In this document: one piece after another, positions 34,486-38,449 of the stretch
How positions within the stretch are numbered: the stretch's first letter is position 1
How the letters are laid out: every line of letters begins with the position of its first letter
From: JAGKXB01 sp964498835
GTDB taxonomy: Bacteria > Pseudomonadota > Gammaproteobacteria > Burkholderiales > Burkholderiaceae_D
Direction: 5' to 3'
Length of the DNA: 38,449 nt
NCBI GenBank assembly: GCA_964498835.1
Contig: CAZCIX010000017.1
Coordinates: 1 to 38,449 of the forward strand
Made by a program: the position numbers and the translations under genes
The notes under the pieces: model-generated
Seen by the model: only the letters and a program-made list of their open reading frames with translations
Databases searched by the model: none
What the model was told of the DNA's origin: nothing

Positions 34486-34585
34486 NNNNNNNNNNNNNNN
34501 NNNNNNNNNNNNNNNNNNNNNNNNNNNNNNNNNNNNNNNNNNNNNNNNNNNNNNNNNNNNNNNNNNNNNNNNNNNNNNNNNNNNN
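34486..34585. other. assembly gap 3 (100 N)
   Basis: Exactly 100 N between the convergent REC-GGDEF and cca genes. The missing GGDEF half (about 90 residues) and the cca C-terminus (some tens of residues) together need about 400 bases or more, so 100 is a placeholder. The flanks share no sequence. Confidence 0.95.
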
Positions 34586-35613
34586 GCAATCTCATGGGTA
34601 GGAATATTTTGTGCAGCGTGGTAAGCGGTGTGTAAATGCGTAGTTTGTGCAAGAGTTGGCCTAGTGGTTTGATTGATAACACCATCAATAACACCATCAA
34701 TCACGCATTCACTTCCTAACAACATCTCCACAAACCGTTGCGGTTTGCGAAAGGCATCGCAGCGCATGAGTAATTGCACCAGTTCGTCAGCGGATAAGGT
34801 CAGCGCTTGGCGAATATTCTCTTGTTCACGTGCCAGCATAAAGGCTAAATCACGGCAGTCATTGGGAATCTTTAGGCGTAGAGATAGTGCGGCGATAGTT
34901 TCTTTATCCAGTTGGTGTAGCAGGACGGCGCAACGTGTGGCTAAGGAAAATCCTCTTTGTGCTGCGTAATCTACATGTTGTGATGGTGTCAATTTGGGTA
35001 AAACATAGGGCAATGCGCCGCATTGTTGTAAAACGTCAAACATGCGTGAAGGTTGTTTTTCCATTAAACCACTAGCGATTTCTTGCCATACGCGTTCTGG
35101 CACCAGCGCATTCACCTCACCGGCTTGCACCATTTGTTGCATTAAACGCAGTGTTTTTGGTGCAATGGTGAAATCGGTAAAACGCGCGGCAAAACGTGCC
35201 AGCCGCAAAATGCGTACCGGGTCTTCTACAAAAGCGGGCGACACATGGCGAAAAACACGTGCCTTTATATCTTCTGCGCCACCAAATGGATCGATCAAAC
35301 TGCCATCTTCCGCCATGGCAATCGCATTGATGGTCAAATCGCGACGTAGCAAATCTTGTTCCAGTGTCACATTGTCCGCAGTATGAAAGGTAAAACCGTG
35401 ATAACCCGGTGCAACTTTTCTTTCCGTCCTGGCTAGCGCATATTGGGCGTGAGTGACCGGATGTAAAAAGACAGGGAAATCTTTCCCCACTGCGATATAC
35501 CCCAGCGCCAACATCATTTCGGGCGTGCTACCTACCACGACATAGTCATGGTCTTTGATGGGTAAGCCCAGTAATTTATCGCGTACTGCACCGCCGACTG
35601 TGTAGATTTTCAT
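34586..35613 (-). CDS. cca: CCA tRNA nucleotidyltransferase, C-terminus lost in gap, HD motif missing
   Basis: The visible 342 residues begin with the class II nucleotidyltransferase core: GGAVRD (7-12), metal-binding D21 and D23 (KDHDYVVVG), RRDLTINAIAM, EDPVRILRLARFAARF and the template block ERVWQEI. It builds or repairs the 3' CCA end of tRNAs. In E. coli-type Cca a C-terminal HD domain follows, with HPEIDTGIH, HDLGK and an HGxxG block. Here that stretch is shortened: LLHQLDKETIAALSLRLKIPNDCRDLA has no HD pair. The nucleotidyltransferase should work, but phosphohydrolase activity is doubtful. A 12-bp tandem repeat encodes VIDGVIDG near 34681-34704. It follows slt by 39 bases in a conserved pair. 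Confidence 0.93.
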
Positions 35614-35652
35614 GGTTGGTAAATCGGTTGAAATCCGTTAGTGTTCATTGAT

Positions 35653-37650
35653 TTAAGGCATGAATGCCAATTCTTTCGGTGCAATTGTCCCCAAACGTGC
35701 TTTCAATGACTGTGGTTTGTTTTCAAACAAGGTGGCGTAATAGTTGGCATTGGATAAGACGTTTTTCACGTAATTTCGGGTTTCGGTGAAGGGAATGGAT
35801 TCGGTAAAAATTGCTCCTTCGACCGCTTGTGTCAACGTCGCTTGCCAGGAGCGTGGGCGTCTCGGGCCGGCGTTGTAGCCAGCAGCTGCCATGGCTTGCG
35901 AGCCATCCAGGTTGGCGAGCATCATGTTGAGATAGCTGCTGCCTAGCAAGATGTTGGTGGCAATGTCATTCACCTGATTGATGGAGAAATTGCGCAAGCC
36001 GATTTTTTGGGCGACATGTTGTGCCGTGGCTGGCATGAGTTGCATTAAACCGGAAGCGCCAACAGAAGAGCGGGCATTCAGAATAAAGCGTGATTCCTGG
36101 CGGATTAATCCATACACGAATGCCATTTCCAAACCCGTAGTTTGCGTAGTTTTGTGCAGGACGTCGTGGTAAGGAGTAGGGAAGCGCTGGCTAAAATCGA
36201 CTTCGGTTTTGGTGCGATCTGATGTGCTCACCATCCGATCAAGGACGTCGTTTTGACGTGCGAATTCGGCTGCTGCTAGGTGTTCGCGCTCGGTCATTTT
36301 GCGTAGTTCCCAATTCCATTCTCGTATGCCTTCTTGACGCAGATTGAGAGCGAAAAATTTCAGCGCGCGCAGTAAACCTGGGTTGTTGGCTATGACTTGT
36401 ATTTCTTGGGTAGTCGGAGCTGGTGCACTAACAGGAATGGTGGTTTTTTGGCCCAATTCTTCCAAGGCCAATTGGCCGTAAAAATTGTTTTGATCCGCAA
36501 TCGATAAAAACAGCTTGCGTGCTTCTTCCGATTTGCCGGATTGTTTTAATGCTCGACCCTTCCAATAAACCCAGGTCACGTCATTGCGTAAAGATAATGG
36601 CATGGCGTCAATACCAGCTTGCACCAGCTTCCAATCGCCCGCCCGCAAAGCGATACGCACTTGCCATTGAGAAGCGTCTAATGAAAGCGGTGCATTGTTG
36701 ATGCGGCGCCAATAATCTAACGCTTCTGGCATGAGTTTGAATGATGCTTGCAAGGCAATTTGCGCCCATGCTAAACCTAATTCTTGCGCGGTGAGTTTTT
36801 TCTCCTGTTCAACTTCCATCAACGCATTGACTGAGCGAGCAGGGTTGGTTTTTGCTGCACGGCCCAGTGCAATGATGTAAATCTGACGCGCGGCGTAATT
36901 GCTTCCTAGTTCCTGCGTCAAAATTTTTTCTGGATCGGTCATTGCTTGCATGACTTTGCTGACCAGGTTGTTATCGCTTGCGGTGTTGTTTTCCCCAGCC
37001 AATATTTGCGCCATGCGCTGAGCAGGATCGGCGGCGTTGGCTTCTGCCGCCAGCCGGATTTGGGCCCAAACGTCTTTCCTCGAGAATTCTCCATTGTCTA
37101 ATAGCGTCATGATCAGCGCATTGCATGCCACACCATAATCCTTGGGAGAGGTCAACAATAGGCGCGCTTCATCAACCACCGATTGGCGCTTCAAGGCGCG
37201 CGACATCAAGGAATAACATTTGAGTTGGTAATCATCTTTTAAGACAAATTGCGGATATTGCTCGTCAAACGTATTCCAATCACGTTGGCGTCCCAATTCA
37301 AGTAGCCAGTCATTACGTAAACGATCGGCAATTGCCATGCCATCGTAGCGCGTCAAAAAATCGCGTATTTCGTTGCTGCTGGCAGTTTGAATGCGTGGTT
37401 TGAGACGGTAATAATCTACATAAGCCGGCATGGGATAATCGGATAAACGTACTGCTAAATCCGCTGCTTTGCCAGCCTCATTGCGACGTGAGGCTTCTCG
37501 TAGTGCTAAAAAATTATTGTCTTGAGACGTAGAGTAAATAGGATAAGTGGAGTGCAGCGTGCTCTTTTGTGCATAAGCAATGGGCGAGGCTGACAAGATC
37601 ATGAGCGCTGATGCCAAGACAGGGCCAATTATCCATGTTGAGTGGAACAT
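35653..37650 (-). CDS. slt: soluble lytic murein transglycosylase (Slt70 type)
   Basis: A 665-residue periplasmic enzyme that cleaves the glycan backbone to 1,6-anhydromuramyl products. The signal peptide covers about residues 1-27 (LASALMILSASPIAYA). A long alpha-superhelical domain (~40-470) is followed by the catalytic SLT domain: VYGLIRQESRF with catalytic Glu519, SSVGASGLMQLMPATA, and AAAGYNAGPRRPRSW. E. coli Slt70 has about 645 residues, so the length fits. It is divergent from the cyclo-ligase gene and precedes cca. Confidence 0.95.
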   Translation of the reverse strand: MFHSTWIIGPVLASALMILSASPIAYAQKSTLHSTYPIYSTSQDNNFLALREASRRNEAGKAADLAVRLSDYPMPAYVDYYRLKPRIQTASSNEIRDFLTRYDGMAIADRLRNDWLLELGRQRDWNTFDEQYPQFVLKDDYQLKCYSLMSRALKRQSVVDEARLLLTSPKDYGVACNALIMTLLDNGEFSRKDVWAQIRLAAEANAADPAQRMAQILAGENNTASDNNLVSKVMQAMTDPEKILTQELGSNYAARQIYIIALGRAAKTNPARSVNALMEVEQEKKLTAQELGLAWAQIALQASFKLMPEALDYWRRINNAPLSLDASQWQVRIALRAGDWKLVQAGIDAMPLSLRNDVTWVYWKGRALKQSGKSEEARKLFLSIADQNNFYGQLALEELGQKTTIPVSAPAPTTQEIQVIANNPGLLRALKFFALNLRQEGIREWNWELRKMTEREHLAAAEFARQNDVLDRMVSTSDRTKTEVDFSQRFPTPYHDVLHKTTQTTGLEMAFVYGLIRQESRFILNARSSVGASGLMQLMPATAQHVAQKIGLRNFSINQVNDIATNILLGSSYLNMMLANLDGSQAMAAAGYNAGPRRPRSWQATLTQAVEGAIFTESIPFTETRNYVKNVLSNANYYATLFENKPQSLKARLGTIAPKELAFMP

Positions 37651-37824
37651 TGTTGAGTGACTTTCACTGTGATTTGGAGACGGATACGGAAGAATGTAAA
37701 AGGCGATGATGCAATACTAACAACCGGTGCAAAGGATAGCATGTGCTTCTATCAAATTGCCCGACGTAATGCTCTTGGTTGTGAAATTTTTTGGGCTTTT
37801 TGTATCAATAAAACATTAATAAAC

Positions 37825-38373
37825 ATGAATAAAATTGCGCTAAGACAGACTTTAAAATCCGAGCGGTGTACCCTATCTACTACACAGCGCATGGCATGGG
37901 ATGCCGCGATTTGTGCGCATGTGCTGGCCTGGTGGGAGGCGCATCCTGTGCACAGTTTAGGGATTTATCGGCCCTTGTCAGGTGAGCCGGATTTGTGTCC
38001 GGCGTATGAAGCTTTGGCTGCGCGTGGGGTGCAATTTGCTTTGCCGGTTGTGGTAGATAAAAACGTAGCGCTGCAATTTGCCGCTTGGACGATTGGGGAT
38101 GCTTTAAAGAAAGATGCGTTCGGGGTTGACGTTCCTGCCGTGATCAAGCTATCTGCCTTGCCAGAAGCTTTGCTGATTCCTTGCCTGGGCTTTAGCGCAC
38201 AGCGTTTTCGCTTAGGATACGGCGGCGGTTTTTATGACCGCACGCTCGCATCGTCGCCTCGTCCCTTGGCGATTGGTATTGCGTATGCTTGCTCGCAAGT
38301 CGTGTTTGATATCGGCTCGTACGATATTGCAATGGATCGCATCATTACCGAATGCGGTTTCGTTGAAGGGTAA
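37825..38373 (+). CDS. 5-formyltetrahydrofolate cyclo-ligase
   Basis: A 182-residue cytoplasmic enzyme that converts 5-formyl-THF with ATP to 5,10-methenyl-THF. The family blocks are visible: LRQTLKSER at the N-terminus, GIYRPLSGEPDL, ALPVV, and the ATP/folate signature LLIPCLGFSAQRFRLGYGGGFYDR, ending with MDRIITECGF. I chose the ATG at 37825 because the family starts with this MNKIALRQ-type helix; the frame open from 37657 adds 56 residues with no family likeness. No good ribosome site is visible. It is the fau/ygfA-type gene; E. coli carries 6S RNA just upstream, but I could not recognise one here. Confidence 0.94.
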   Translation: MNKIALRQTLKSERCTLSTTQRMAWDAAICAHVLAWWEAHPVHSLGIYRPLSGEPDLCPAYEALAARGVQFALPVVVDKNVALQFAAWTIGDALKKDAFGVDVPAVIKLSALPEALLIPCLGFSAQRFRLGYGGGFYDRTLASSPRPLAIGIAYACSQVVFDIGSYDIAMDRIITECGFVEG

Positions 38374-38400
38374 TCCGAGATTGTCCATTAACTTCCGTCG

Positions 38401-38422
38401 TTCCCGCGGGTTTAGGCGGGAA
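38401..38422. repeat. REP/dRS3-like palindromic element at window end
   Basis: TTCCCGC (38401-38407) and GCGGGAA (38416-38422) form a 7-bp stem with an 8-base loop, in the context CGTCGTTCCCGC...GCGGGAATCCAGCG. This resembles the dispersed GTCATTCCCGC...GCGGGAATCCAG repeats of many betaproteobacteria. It lies 28 bases after the cyclo-ligase stop and may be cut by the window edge. Confidence 0.6.
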
Positions 38423-38449
38423 TCCAGCGTCTTTCGTTGTTTGCAGCTA

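Noticed and set aside
37651..37824. 6S RNA gene upstream of the cyclo-ligase gene
   Set aside because: The position fits the E. coli order, but I see neither the conserved central bubble nor the long closing stem in this stretch.

Overview
The window looks like a chromosomal piece of a betaproteobacterium of the order Burkholderiales, most like the Oxalobacteraceae. The clues are the gene orders ribF-ileS-lspA-coaBC-dut, icd/csp/clpS-clpA and slt-cca, a Gram-negative porin of the beta type, a single-cysteine DksA, and AT-leaning codon use (judged by eye, not computed). Family placement is an inference. The sequence is a draft: it holds three runs of exactly 100 N. Gaps 1 and 3 cut genes and hide more sequence than 100 bases. 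The contigs flanking gap 2 overlap by 55 identical bases, so there is probably no missing sequence there.

Layout. 1-5.4 kb is housekeeping: ilvD (partial), murJ, rpsT, a DUF192 protein, a small exported Ala/Ser/Lys/His repeat protein resembling acid-shock protein Asr, icd and a cold-shock gene. 5.6-8.2 kb is clpS-clpA, overlapping by ATGA. 8.3-9.4 kb is a PDZ plus M48-like lipoprotein that lacks the first zinc histidine of HExxH. 9.6-15.5 kb is a minus-strand cluster ribF-ileS-lspA-coaBC-dut, broken by gap 1.

15.6-23.4 kb is the most accessory-looking part. Three tandem genes on the minus strand encode Sec-exported pentapeptide-repeat proteins with cysteine-containing caps at both ends. Divergent from them runs a complete type I secretion set (PrtD-type ABC protein, HlyD-type adaptor, TolC-type outer membrane protein) followed by a UPF0149/SEC-C gene. 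The 325-bp divergent region carries a near-consensus CRP-type palindrome placed for class II activation of the secretion operon, and a 9-bp tandem repeat just before a start codon without a Shine-Dalgarno sequence.

23.4-28.7 kb holds dksA, DUF484-xerC, a porin with a strong terminator, and a gene I read as an SctW/YopN/HrpJ-family type III secretion gatekeeper standing alone, with a decayed CzcA C-terminal remnant directly upstream. 28.9-34.5 kb holds a promoter with three 11-bp repeats typical of OmpR/PhoB-family operators, a 1551-residue CHASE-PAS hybrid kinase with two receivers and an HPt domain, and a REC-GGDEF protein cut by gap 3. This set reads as a phosphorelay feeding cyclic-di-GMP output. 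34.6-38.4 kb holds cca (cut by gap 3, with its HD motif missing), slt, and a 5-formyltetrahydrofolate cyclo-ligase.

No rRNA, tRNA, CRISPR array, insertion sequence or prophage gene was recognised.
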